This document shows, piece after piece, positions 36,013-45,613 of a stretch of 64,000 nt of DNA. Below the pieces are notes generated by a model, which saw only the letters and a program-made list of their open reading frames with translations, had not been told where the DNA came from and did no database searches. A program made the position numbers and the translations under genes. The DNA lies in NCBI GenBank assembly GCA_963741505.1, contig CAVUIJ010000029.1, positions 62,001 through 126,000 on the forward strand, read 5' to 3'. Numbering within the stretch: position 1 is the stretch's first letter; each line of letters starts with the position of its first letter. This stretch comes from JAKFWF01 sp963741505. GTDB lineage: Bacteria > Pseudomonadota > Alphaproteobacteria > Rhizobiales > Hyphomicrobiaceae.

Positions 36013-39000
36013 CTACGCTGCTTTCTTCCCCACCGGCACTAGGCCGGCGATCCGGGTGACGAGATCACGCACGCCCTTGAGGCGCGCCTCGGGCAAATCC
36101 CAGTCGGCCTTGAAGACCAACTTATGGTCGGTCTGCAGCTTCACCGCGCCGCCCGATTTCTGCATGAAGGCGACGAGCCCTTCCGGATTGGCGAAGCGAT
36201 TGGCCCGGAACTGAATGACGCAGCCCTTGTGACCAGCGTCGATCTGCTGGATGCCCGCCTGCCGGCACAACCCTTTCACCTCCATGACATCGAGCAGGGC
36301 GTCGACCTCGTCGGGGCGCGGTCCGAAGCGGTCGACCAGCTCGACGCCGAAGTCGTCGATCTCAGGCCGGGAGGCCAGATGCGACAGCCGCCGATAAAGC
36401 CCGAGCCGCAACGGCAGGTCGGCAACGTAGGTCTCAGGGATCAGCACCGGCAATCCGAGCGAGATCTGCGGGCTCCACTGGTCCTGCGGCCCGCCCAGAT
36501 CGCCGCCTTTTAGGCTCGCGACCGCCTCTTCGAGCATCTGCTGGTAGAGCTCGAAACCGACCTCGCGAATGTGACCAGACTGTTCCTCGCCGAGCAGGTT
36601 GCCGCCGCCGCGAATGTCGAGGTCGTGGCTCGCCAGCGAGAAGCCGGCGCCAAGTGTGTCGAGCGTCTGCAGAACTTTCAGCCGCTTCTCGGCCATTTCG
36701 GTCATGGCCTTGCCCGGCGGCGTGGTGAAGTAGGCATAGGCGCGCGTCTTCGAGCGCCCGACCCGGCCGCGCAACTGGTAGAGCTGGGCCAGGCCGAACA
36801 TGTCGGCGCGGTGCACGATCATGGTGTTGGCGTTCGGCACGTCGAGGCCGGATTCGACGATCGCGGTCGACAGCAGCACGTCGAACTCGCCTTCATAGAA
36901 CGCCGACATGATGTCCTCGATCTCGGTCGGCGTCAGCTGGCCGTGGGCGCGGGCGACGCGCAGCTCCGGCACCGCTTCGTTGAGGAACTCGGCGACCTCG
37001 TCGAGGTCGGCAATGCGGGGCACCACATAGAATGTCTGGCCGCCGCGATAGCGTTCGCGCCTCAGCGCCTCGCGCAGGATCACCGGATCGAACGGCGAGA
37101 TGTAGGTGCGCACGGCGAGGCGGTCGACCGGCGGCGTGGTGATCAGCGACAGCTCCCGCACCCCCGACAAGGCGAGTTGCAGCGTGCGCGGGATCGGCGT
37201 TGCCGACAGGGTGAGGACGTGCACGTCCTCCTTCAGCTGCTTCAGGCGCTCCTTGTGCTGCACGCCGAAGTGCTGCTCCTCGTCGATGATCAGCAGGCCA
37301 AGGCGGGCGAACTCGATCGACTTCGACAGCAGCGCGTGCGTGCCGATGACGATGTCGACGGTGCCGGCGGCGAGCCCGCTCTTGACCTCGGCGAGTTCTC
37401 TTGAACCGACCAGGCGCGAGGCCTGCGCGATTTTGACCGGCAAGCCCTGGAAGCGGTCCGTGAAGGTCCTGAAGTGCTGGCGCGCAAGCAATGTCGTCGG
37501 CACCACCACCGCGACCTGGAGGCCAGCCATGGCGGTGACGAACGCTGCCCGCAGTGCCACCTCGGTCTTGCCGAAGCCGACATCGCCGCAGATCAATCGG
37601 TCCATCGGACGACCGGTACCAAGATCGTCGATCACCGCATCGATGCTCGACTGCTGGTCCTCGGTCTCCTCGTAGGGGAAACGCGCGACGAACTCGTCGA
37701 AGGCACCGGTTGGCGGCGTCAGCGCCGGGGCTTCCTTCAGCTGCCGAAGGGCTGCGATCTTGATCAGCTCGGCGGCAAGCTCGCGCAGCCGCTTCTGCAT
37801 CCGCGCCTTGCGCGACTGCCAGGCGGCCCCACCCAGCCGATCGAGCTGCGCGCCTTCGCTCTCCGCACCATAGCGCGACAGCAACTCGATGTTCTCGACC
37901 GGCAGGTAAAGCTTGTCGCCGCCGGCATAGACCAGTTCAAGGCAGTCGTGCGCGGCGCCAAGCGCAGTTATCGTTTTCAAGCCCTCGAAGCGACCGATGC
38001 CGTGGTCGGCGTGGACGACGAGATCGCCCGGTCCAAGGCTCGTTGCCTCGGTAATGACATCGGCGGCGCGCTTGTGCTTGCGGCGCGGTCGCACCAGCCG
38101 ATCGCCGAGGATGTCCTGCTCACCGATCACCGCCATGGCGGGCGTCTCGAAGCCGTGCTCGAGACCCAGAACGCACAATGCCGGCAGGTGCCCGGACAGC
38201 GCAAGCGCGTCGGCGTAGGTGTCGACCTTGCGCACGTCCTTGAGGCCATGGTCGGCAAGCAGCGTTGCGAGCCGCTCCCGGGCACCGGGCGTCCAGGCGG
38301 CGATCATCACCCGTTTCTTCTGCTCGATCAGCGCCCGCACGTGGGCGACGACGGCGCCGAACAAGTCGCCGCCGTCGGCGGTGCGCTCGGCGGCGAAGGT
38401 ACGGGCGGCACGGCCATTGTAGCTGCGGATGCCGGCGCCGGCTGGATGTTCAAACGCCGAGAACCGGCGCACGTTCAACGCCTCGAGCGCGGCCTTCCAA
38501 TCGCCGCCGTCGAGGAACATGCGGTCAGGCGGTACCGGCTTATAGGGTGCCGCGCCGAACTTCGACTGCTCGAGACCTTCAAGGCGGGCTTCGTAGTGTT
38601 CCTTGATCTGCTCGAAGCGGCGGCGCACCTGCTCGTCGCCGCCCTGGTCGAACGACACCTCGCTGGCGGCGACATAGTCGAACAGGGTCTCGAGCTTGTC
38701 ATGAAACAGTGGCAACCAGTGCTCGACACCGGGATAACGTTGTCCGGCGCTCACCGCCTGGTAGAGCGGGTCATCGGCGGTGTTGCCGCCGAACAACTCG
38801 ACGTAGCGGGCGCGGAAGCGCTTCTCGCCTTCTGCGCCGTAGGCGACCTCGCTTATCGGCATCAATACCAGCTTCTGTACCACTTTCGTGGTGCGCTGCG
38901 ACTCGGCGTCGAACGACTTGATCGATTCCAGCGTGTCGCCGAAGAAATCGAGCCTGACCGGGCTTAAGCGCCCCGGCGGATAGAGATCGAGAATACCGCC

Positions 39001-39504
39001 GCGCACCGCGAACTCGCCCGGTTCCATCACCTGGCCGGTGCGCGTGAAGCCGGCGGCAGTCAGCCGCTGGATCAGCCGGTTGAGATCGATGCGCTGGCCG
39101 GCGGCAAGCGGCCTCAGCGACTGGCGGATGAAGGCGCGGGGCGGCAGCCTCTGCAGGATCGCGTTGACCGTCGTCAGCACGATCGTCGGCTCCCGGCGCG
39201 CGCCCATCGCGAGCTTGGCGAGAGAGGTAATGCGCTTGGCGGTGATCTCGGCATTGGGCCCGACCCGGTCGTAGGGCACGGTGTCCCAGGCCGGCACCGA
39301 GATCACGCGGCTGTGCGGCGCGAAGAAGCCGAGCGCGGTTTCCAGCGCGTCGAGGCGGCGGTCGTCGCGCGCCACGTGCAGGATGATACCGGGCGCGGCC
39401 TCGCTGCCTGCCTCGCGCGCGAGCTGCGCCAGTACCAGCGCATCGAGCCCTTCCGGCACGCCGGCAAGGATCGTTTCGTTCGAAGCCGTGGCGATATCGT
39501 TCAT
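36013..39504 (-). CDS. mfd: Transcription-repair coupling factor Mfd
   Basis: 1163 residues from the ATG at 39504 (MNDIATASNETILAGVPEG). The enzyme removes stalled RNA polymerase and recruits UvrA. In order: UvrB-homology region (WDTVPYDRVGPN, then AVRGGILDLYPPG), RNA polymerase-interacting segment (DLVVHADHGIGRFEGL), helicase motor with CGDVGFGKTEVALRAAF (Walker A), IIDEEQHFGVQHKERLK (DEEQ), LSATPIPRTLQLAL, VESGLDVPNANTMIVHRAD and QLRGRVGRSKTRAYAY, then a TRCF C-terminal domain. Full length and uninterrupted, unusual for a gene this long in this window. It follows sdhE by 16 bp. Confidence 0.97.
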   Translation of the reverse strand: MNDIATASNETILAGVPEGLDALVLAQLAREAGSEAAPGIILHVARDDRRLDALETALGFFAPHSRVISVPAWDTVPYDRVGPNAEITAKRITSLAKLAMGARREPTIVLTTVNAILQRLPPRAFIRQSLRPLAAGQRIDLNRLIQRLTAAGFTRTGQVMEPGEFAVRGGILDLYPPGRLSPVRLDFFGDTLESIKSFDAESQRTTKVVQKLVLMPISEVAYGAEGEKRFRARYVELFGGNTADDPLYQAVSAGQRYPGVEHWLPLFHDKLETLFDYVAASEVSFDQGGDEQVRRRFEQIKEHYEARLEGLEQSKFGAAPYKPVPPDRMFLDGGDWKAALEALNVRRFSAFEHPAGAGIRSYNGRAARTFAAERTADGGDLFGAVVAHVRALIEQKKRVMIAAWTPGARERLATLLADHGLKDVRKVDTYADALALSGHLPALCVLGLEHGFETPAMAVIGEQDILGDRLVRPRRKHKRAADVITEATSLGPGDLVVHADHGIGRFEGLKTITALGAAHDCLELVYAGGDKLYLPVENIELLSRYGAESEGAQLDRLGGAAWQSRKARMQKRLRELAAELIKIAALRQLKEAPALTPPTGAFDEFVARFPYEETEDQQSSIDAVIDDLGTGRPMDRLICGDVGFGKTEVALRAAFVTAMAGLQVAVVVPTTLLARQHFRTFTDRFQGLPVKIAQASRLVGSRELAEVKSGLAAGTVDIVIGTHALLSKSIEFARLGLLIIDEEQHFGVQHKERLKQLKEDVHVLTLSATPIPRTLQLALSGVRELSLITTPPVDRLAVRTYISPFDPVILREALRRERYRGGQTFYVVPRIADLDEVAEFLNEAVPELRVARAHGQLTPTEIEDIMSAFYEGEFDVLLSTAIVESGLDVPNANTMIVHRADMFGLAQLYQLRGRVGRSKTRAYAYFTTPPGKAMTEMAEKRLKVLQTLDTLGAGFSLASHDLDIRGGGNLLGEEQSGHIREVGFELYQQMLEEAVASLKGGDLGGPQDQWSPQISLGLPVLIPETYVADLPLRLGLYRRLSHLASRPEIDDFGVELVDRFGPRPDEVDALLDVMEVKGLCRQAGIQQIDAGHKGCVIQFRANRFANPEGLVAFMQKSGGAVKLQTDHKLVFKADWDLPEARLKGVRDLVTRIAGLVPVGKKAA

Positions 39505-39520
39505 GGGTCCAAATTGTCGT

Positions 39521-39796
39521 TCAGGCGACCGGCTGGTCGAGTTTGTGGTAGGCGCGAAGGGCACCGATGAGGGCCGCGAATTCGCGGCCGGGCATGACTG
39601 TCGGCTCCAGGATCCAGCGGTGCAGATCAGGATCGGGCAACTCGATGAGTTCTTCGAACAGTGCCAGGTCGGCGTCCGACATCGATGCGAGGCAGGCGTC
39701 GGCAAACTTGCCGAGCAGCCAATCCATCTCCCTGGTGCCGCGATGACTGGCGCGGAAGCCGGCGCGCCGGCGCCGGGCATCGAGTTCTACTGACAT
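39521..39796 (-). CDS. sdhE: FAD assembly factor SdhE (succinate dehydrogenase assembly factor 2)
   Basis: 91 residues from the ATG at 39796 (MSVELDARRRRAGFRASHRGTRE). The small helical protein helps covalent flavinylation of SdhA. The signature is FRASHRGTREMDWLLGKFAD, in which the RGxxE motif is RGTRE. ELPDPDLHRWIL and the rest follow the family. It overlaps nothing and leads directly into mfd; sdhE-mfd pairs recur in Rhizobiales. Upstream frames are unsupported. Confidence 0.93.
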   Translation of the reverse strand: MSVELDARRRRAGFRASHRGTREMDWLLGKFADACLASMSDADLALFEELIELPDPDLHRWILEPTVMPGREFAALIGALRAYHKLDQPVA

Positions 39797-39935
39797 GCTG
39801 CGCAAGTTCCTGGATCGCAAAACGCAATTCGCCCGGTCGGCCCCAAAAAGACCCCGGTTCACCCGCCGCTCGCATGCGGCTGAAACGTGGTATAGCGCCG
39901 CTTCACGTTGGCGCAAAGGGCTCAAACGAGGGTAA

Positions 39936-39994
39936 GGTGGCTGGCTTCAGCTTGGCACCTGGTTTCGAACGGTGCCAGGCTGAAGCCAGGCACC
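39936..39994. repeat. Two opposed copies of the 24-nt palindromic element
   Basis: Copy one (39936-39959) and copy two (39971-39994, GGTGCCAGGC to GCCAGGCACC) are reverse complements with two differences, separated by 11 nt. A further copy is at 24923-24946. It lies in the divergent sdhE-recG spacer. Confidence 0.78.
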
Positions 39995-40105
39995 GGCCGC
40001 CGCGGAAGCCGGCTTGGGTACCCACTCAGCCGCTTGTCTTTGGATGGTGCGGGAGAGCGGTCCACGACGCGAAGGGTGGAGAAATCGAGCGATTACACGA
40101 GACGC

Positions 40106-42221
40106 ATGCGCCCAGAGATCTTCACACCATTGTTCGCATCGGCGCAGTCGCTCGCCGGCATCGGCCCGCGCCTGATCACGCTTTTGAAGAAGGCGGTGCG
40201 GCTGCCGCCAGGTATCACCGAGCCGCGCGTCATCGACTTGCTATGGCACACGCCCACCGGCGTCATCGATCGCCGCGCCCAGCCGACGGTGGCCGGCGCC
40301 GTGCCCGGCACCATCGCCACCTTCGAGTTGCGTATCCTGAAGCACCGGCCGCCGCCGCGCGGCAACGACAAGGCGCCGTACAAGATCGCCTGCGAAGACG
40401 ACACCGGCCGGCTCGATCTCGTGTTCTTCCGTGCCGAGCGCAAGTATCATCGAGCGGCAGTTGCCGGAGGGCTCGATCCGCTTCATCTCGGGCCGCGTCG
40501 AGACCTACGGCGACAAGCTGCAGATCACCCATCCCGACTACATCGTGGCGCCCGAGAACCGCGACGACCTGCCGATGCTGGAGCCGGTCTACGGTCTCAC
40601 CGCCGGCCTGTCGGGCAAGGTGCTGGTGAAGGCAATCCGACAGGCGGTCGAGCGGGTGCCGGTGATGCCGGAATGGCAGGATGCGGCGTGGCTCGCTGCG
40701 CGTGGCTGGCCTGGTGCCCGGGCGGCACTGATATCGCTGCACCGGCCGGGCGACGCCGCCGACGTTTCACCGGCTTCGCCGGGCTGGCAGCGGCTCGCCT
40801 TCGACGAACTGCTGGCCGGCCAACTGGCGCTGGCGCTGGTGCGCCAGAGCTACAAGGCGCAGCGCGGCCGGCCGGTGACCGGCGACGGCCGCCTGCGCGC
40901 GAAGATCACGCAAGCCCTGCCGTTCGCGCTCACCAACTCGCAGCGCACCGCCCTCGGCGAGATCGCCCGTGACATCGCCGCGCCCAATCGCATGCTGCGG
41001 CTGCTGCAGGGCGATGTGGGTTCCGGCAAGACAGTGGTGGCACTGCTGGCGATGGCGATTGCGGTCGAGGCCGGCGCCCAGGCGGCTTTGATGGCGCCGA
41101 CCGAAGTCCTTGCCCGTCAGCACGCCGATACCATCGCGCCATTGGCAGCGGCCGCCGGCCTGCGCCTCGGACTGCTGACCGGACGCGAGAAGGGCAGACC
41201 GCGCAAGGAGGTGCTCGAACGGTTGGCCTCCGGCGAGATCGACATCCTGATCGGCACCCACGCGCTGTTCCAGGATGACGTGGCGTTCAAGGATCTGGCC
41301 TTTGCGGTGATCGACGAACAACACCGCTTTGGTGTGCATCAGCGGTTGGCATTGCAGACCAAGGGCGGCGACGGCGGCGCCAATGTGCTGGTGATGACCG
41401 CAACGCCGATCCCGCGGACGCTGCTGATGACGCATTATGGCGACCTCGACGTGTCGCGGCTGACCGAGAAGCCGGCCGGCCGCAAGCCGGTGCAGACCAC
41501 GCTCGTCTCCCTCGACCGGCTGGAGCAGGTGACCGATGGCCTGCGCCGCGCTGTTGCGGAAGGGGCGCAGATCTACTGGGTGTGCCCGTTGATCGAAACC
41601 TCCGACGTCTCGGACCTTGCCGCGGCCGAGGAACGCGCGGCCCACCTCGGCCAGATCTTCGGCTCAGCCGTCGGCCTGCTGCACGGCGCCATGAGCGGCG
41701 CCGCCAAGGACGCGGTGATGGCCGCCTTCACCGCCAATGAGCTCAAGATCCTGGTCTCGACCACGGTGATCGAAGTCGGCGTCAACGTACCCAATGCCTC
41801 GATCATGGTGATCGAGCATGCCGAGCGCTTCGGCCTTGCCCAGCTGCACCAGCTGCGCGGCCGGGTCGGACGCGGCAATCGCCAGTCCTATTGCGTGCTG
41901 CTGTACAAGTCGCCGCTCGGCGAGACCGCTGAAGCCCGTCTCAAGATGATGCGCGACACCGAAGACGGCTTCCTGATCGCCGAAAAGGACCTCGAATTGC
42001 GCGGCGGCGGCGAAGTCATGGGGGCGCGCCAGTCGGGCGTGCCGGAATTCCGCATCGCCGACGTGCCGGGCTATGCCGACCTGCTTGCCGCCGCACGCGA
42101 CGATGCAGCGCTCATTCTGTCGCGCGACCCGAAATTGCTGAGCCCGCGCGGCCAGGCCCTGCGCATGCTGCTCTACCTGTTCGAATGCGACGAGGCGATC
42201 CGGCTGTTCCGCGCGGCTTGA
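40106..42221 (+). CDS. recG: ATP-dependent DNA helicase RecG (one frameshift)
   Basis: About 704 residues after correction, normal for RecG, which regresses stalled forks and processes recombination intermediates. It starts MRPEIFTPLFASAQSLAGIGPR. The wedge (OB) domain follows, then LLQGDVGSGKTVVALLAM, VIDEQHRFGVHQR (DEQH), MTATPIPRTL, STTVIEVGVNVPNASIMVIEHAERFGL and QLRGRVGRGNRQSYC. An extra C near 40447-40448 (AAGTATCATCGAG for AAGTATATCGAG) breaks the frame; YIERQLPEGSIRFISGRVETYG continues in the next. Neighbours DUF502, SPOR and glmS/glmU fit rhizobial order. Confidence 0.94.
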
Positions 42222-42290
42222 GCCGGTCGGATGCGGCTCGACATGTGAAATCCCCCGCCACTTCCTGCCGCCGTCTGATTGCAACACGAA

Positions 42291-42324
42291 TATCATTGCT
42301 ATACATCCGCATACCATTGCTATA
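42291..42324 (+). promoter_or_regulatory. Direct-repeat operator/promoter of higBA
   Basis: TATCATTGCTATA (42291-42303) and TACCATTGCTATA (42312-42324) are direct repeats 21 bp apart, that is, two helical turns. They lie 30 bp before higB. The AT-rich TATATATT next to the second copy could be a -10 box. This is the usual layout for autoregulation by HigA. Confidence 0.6.
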
Positions 42325-42353
42325 TATTGGCGCGTGTCACCCGGGGCACGGCA

Positions 42354-42638
42354 ATGATCAAGAGCTTCAGGTCCAAGGCATTGAAGCGATACTGGACCAA
42401 AGGCGATGCTTCCGGATTGCGCGCCGATCATGTGCAGCGGATCAGCAACCGCCTGTCGACATTGGATCTCGCCACCAGGCCAGAAGACATGAACCTGCCT
42501 GGATTCAAGTTCCATGCGCTCAGTGGAAAAATGGCGGGTCGTTACGCTGTCAGCATCACCGGCAACTGGCGCCTGACTTTCGCGTGGAGCGAAAACGGGC
42601 CGGATGCTGTCGACGTCGACTATGAAGACTACCACTAG
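42354..42638 (+). CDS. higB: HigB-type toxin (RelE/ParE superfamily)
   Basis: 94 residues from the ATG at 42354 (MIKSFRSKALKRYWTKGDAS). Ribosome-dependent mRNA interferase family. Signature parts are FRSKALKRYW, ISNRLSTLDLATRPEDMNLPGFKFHAL and GRYAVSITGNWRLTFAW, which holds the catalytic Arg/Trp region. It precedes the antitoxin gene by 12 bp, the HigBA order. Confidence 0.92.
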   Translation: MIKSFRSKALKRYWTKGDASGLRADHVQRISNRLSTLDLATRPEDMNLPGFKFHALSGKMAGRYAVSITGNWRLTFAWSENGPDAVDVDYEDYH

Positions 42639-42650
42639 GAGGATGCACCG

Positions 42651-43283
42651 ATGAGATTGACCACCCTGCGTCACGCCTCGTTGCCGCCTGCGCATCCAGC
42701 CGATGTTCTGGCCGAGGTGATCGGCGCCATGGACCTCACCAAGACCGAGATCGCCCAGCGCCTGGGCGTGACTCGCAAGGCGCTCTACGACATTCTCGAC
42801 CGCAAATCGGCGATCAGCCCATCGATGGCGGTACGGCTGGCGGATGTCGTCGGTTCATCGGCCGAGGTGTGGCTCGGCCTGCAGGCGCAGCACGACCTGT
42901 GGATGGCGCGCCAAGCCGCGCGTCAACCAAAATCCGACGCAGGTCGACCGGTTCCGACCAATGCAGGCGAAAAGGAAATTGCAGTACTTGACCATCGCCT
43001 TGTCAAAGATGTGCTGGGCGCCCCAAATCCACTGCAGGCCCTCCATGACGCGTTATCCAAACCTGGGCTACTTAGCAAAATGCCTATTGATCATCTAGGT
43101 AACACCGACAAAATCGGGAGCAGAGAGAATTGGGTGCTGACTAATCGTATTGCGATCGAAACTCTATTTGGAATTATCCGACCCCGAACGACACGCCAAC
43201 GTTCTGAAATCAGTCCTCCGGAGCGCACGGCGTCTCGCGGCCGGTTCGTGCCCGACAAGACACCGAAACGCTTGAAGTCATGA
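42651..43283 (+). CDS. higA: HigA-type antitoxin with an unusual C-terminal extension
   Basis: 210 residues, about twice the family norm. The first 100 residues are a typical HigA: HPADVLAEVIGAMDLTKTEIAQRLGVTRKALYDILDRKSAISPSMAVRLADVVGSSAEVWLGLQAQHDLW, an HTH_XRE fold. After about residue 95 comes an extension of about 110 residues (EKEIAVLDHRLVKDVLGAPNPLQ...) with no recognised domain. The DNA there is less GC-rich than the neighbours. The extension may be a fused remnant, out-of-frame readthrough after a sequencing error, or a true domain. Start and operon with higB are sound. Confidence 0.78.
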   Translation: MRLTTLRHASLPPAHPADVLAEVIGAMDLTKTEIAQRLGVTRKALYDILDRKSAISPSMAVRLADVVGSSAEVWLGLQAQHDLWMARQAARQPKSDAGRPVPTNAGEKEIAVLDHRLVKDVLGAPNPLQALHDALSKPGLLSKMPIDHLGNTDKIGSRENWVLTNRIAIETLFGIIRPRTTRQRSEISPPERTASRGRFVPDKTPKRLKS

Positions 43284-43334
43284 TAATTTTCGATCACCGG
43301 CTCACCTCCCAATTGGCAAGCGGGTTGCGGCAAT

Positions 43335-44168
43335 CTACGATACCGCCGCTTTGATGGTCGGGATGTTGCCCTTGGCTCTCACCTTGCCGGCCACTGCCGC
43401 CAGTTCGGCAAGCTTCTTCTGCGCATCGGGAGTGACCATGCCGGCCGAGATCACGATCTTGGCGGCGTCCTCGACGCTCATGTTGAGGAAGGTCACATCC
43501 TTTCGCGGCACGAAACATACGAAGCCGGTCGGCGGCACGATGCCGGTCGCCATGAACACCGTCACCAGGTCGTCGGCGCCGCCCGGCTTGACCGCCGCGA
43601 TCTCGCCGGTGGTCTCGCCGGTGACGAACACGATCGACCAGATACCCTTCGAGGGAAATTCGATCAGCCCCACCTTCTGGAAATTGGCGGTCGGGCCGGC
43701 TGCCGAGATGACGCTTTCGAAGATCTGTTGCACCGCGCGGTAGACGTTGCGCACGATCGGCATGCGGCCGAGAAACAGGTCGCCGTAGCTGATCAAGGTG
43801 CGGCCGAGCAGGTTTGCCGCCAGCGCGCCGATCAGCATCAGGCCGATGATGGCGAACACCAGACCGATGCCCGGCACCGTGAACGGCAGATAAGTGTCAG
43901 GGTTGTAGAACCGCGGCAGGAACGGCTTTACCCACGCGTCGACCGCATTGACGAACCAGTTCGCCGCATAAAGCGTGATGGTCAGCGGTCCAACGACGAG
44001 CAGGCCGGTTAGGAAGTAGTTCCGCAGGCGCGAACCCAGATGCATACTCTGGTCGCCCGGCCCCGGCTCGCTCAGCTTTGCCAGAACCGATTTGGCCTGC
44101 TCAGCATGTTCCGATTTCCCAGCCCTTTTTTGGGGGGGTAGGCTCTGCTGCATGTAGTCGCTTCTCAT
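43335..44168 (-). CDS. DUF502 family membrane protein
   Basis: 277 residues. Two membrane helices (NYFLTGLLVVGPLTITLYAANWF and VPGIGLVFAIIGLMLIGALAANLLG) are followed by a soluble domain with GRMPIVRNVYRAVQQI, GIWSIVFVTGETTGE and VFMATGIVPPTGFVCFVPRKDV. The family is uncharacterised and often near recG and glmS in Rhizobiales, as here. The ATG at 44168 is used; another is five codons later. Confidence 0.87.
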   Translation of the reverse strand: MRSDYMQQSLPPQKRAGKSEHAEQAKSVLAKLSEPGPGDQSMHLGSRLRNYFLTGLLVVGPLTITLYAANWFVNAVDAWVKPFLPRFYNPDTYLPFTVPGIGLVFAIIGLMLIGALAANLLGRTLISYGDLFLGRMPIVRNVYRAVQQIFESVISAAGPTANFQKVGLIEFPSKGIWSIVFVTGETTGEIAAVKPGGADDLVTVFMATGIVPPTGFVCFVPRKDVTFLNMSVEDAAKIVISAGMVTPDAQKKLAELAAVAGKVRAKGNIPTIKAAVS

Positions 44169-44254
44169 CCCGCTTACCGATTGGCGCTACTCTACAGCGT
44201 CAAAACGGCGCGGAACAGTCTCAACTTCAGCTAGACCCCAGCGTCACGACGAAT

Positions 44255-45489
44255 TCACTGCTTCAACGGCTGGCAATCGTGGCCGGCGCTGAGCAGCTTC
44301 GGACAAAGCGTCTTCCATTCCGCCGGGTCGAGGAAGGGGCCAAAACTGACGCGATGGAGGGTGCCGAAACCACCGGCGTTGACCGCCACGATCGAGGCTT
44401 CCCTGCCGGCGAGTTCGCCGACGAATTGCTGTTTCAGCTTGGCGGCGACGGTTTGCGCCTCCTGCGCCGATTTGAGCTGCCCGACCTGCAGCAGATAGCG
44501 TCCGCCGACCGCTGCCGTCGTCGCAGTGGCGCAGCCTCCACCGCAACAGGCTTGGCTGGTGCCGGCTTCGCTGTTTCCGCTTGCTGCCAAGGCAGCGGCG
44601 CGTCGGATGACTGGGCGGGGCTTGCAGCAGCTGAACGCGCAGCCTTTGGCGCCGGCACGGCCGCTACCTTTACCTCTGTTCCGGAGCTCCACGCCGACAC
44701 CGCCGGCTCGGTCTTGGGCGGCACCGCCGCAGTTGACTGTGCCGCACTCGACTTGTTGCTCGAGCCGCCGAACAGATTTCCGAAGAAGCCGCCGAGCCCA
44801 GTGCCACTTGGCGCCGGCGCAGCCTCTGGCGAGGGCGCCAGACCAGCGGCAGGCTTGGCAGCTGGAATGCTGCCGGTGCTGCCGCTCCCGGCCGAGGACA
44901 CTGCCGCATCGGCGGTTGCGGTCTTGGTGCCCGCGCTTTTGCCGCTGCCTTCGGCATCGGCCTGATCGGGCAGACCGGCATCGCGATAGGCAGCGATGCG
45001 ATTTTGCAGAGCATCGGCGCGCTCGGCGTCGTTGAGACCGTTCTTTAGCCAGAGCGCATGCGTCAGGTCGGATATCGCCAGTGCCGGCTTCGATTGCTTG
45101 CGATAGGCCAGACCACGCTGGTAGTGGGCGCGGGCCAACAGGTTGGAAGGCAGGCTGCCGCCCGACAGCGCCGCGGTGAATTGCTGAACGGCGGCATCGG
45201 CCTTGCCGGCCTGCAGCGAGGCGACACCTGCCTCGATCTGCTGTTGCGCCACCGCCGGATCCTTCTTGGCGCCTTTCGCCTCGGTGCCGGCAGATTTCGA
45301 CTTCGGCTTCTGCCCGGTGCTCTTGGCCGGCTCAGCCGCGCCCGGCTCTGCTGCCGCGGCTGGCGCTGCCTGCTGGGCGCAAACGGGACCATGAAAGAGC
45401 GCCAATGCCACCACGCTCACCGTACCGGCGAGCACCACCCATCGCGTGAATTTGTGCGCCATCGATGTGCGCTTATCCAACGCCATCAT
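44255..45489 (-). CDS. Secreted TPR/SPOR-like protein (frameshifted)
   Basis: About 411 residues after correction. Start 45489 (MMALDKRTSMAHKF) has a GAGGGG site. A signal peptide is followed by a Lys/Ala-rich region, TPR-like helices (AGVASLQAGKADAAVQQFTAAL, YQRGLAYRKQSKPALAISDLTHAL), a low-complexity Ala/Pro linker, and a C-terminal domain, GGRYLLQVGQLKSAQEAQTV to VSFGPFLDP, which resembles SPOR (peptidoglycan-binding). The frame breaks at about 44526-44532, where one G seems missing between APL and ATTAAVGG. The glmS neighbour fits a cell-wall role. Confidence 0.75.
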
Positions 45490-45613
45490 CGTATCAACCC
45501 CTCGAACCCGCAGATACGCAGCACCTCCTCCACTGACCGCCAAGTTATGTGAAACAGTGTAATGAGGCAAATCGACGACCAAAAAAGGACGGCCATGCCC
45601 TTGTTATACGTCA

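Noticed and set aside
42855..43333. Minus-strand frames under the HigA extension (WIWGAQHIFDKAMVKYC..., YHDFKRFGV...)
   Set aside because: I looked for a transposase or another gene remnant but could match neither frame to a known family, so no feature was called.
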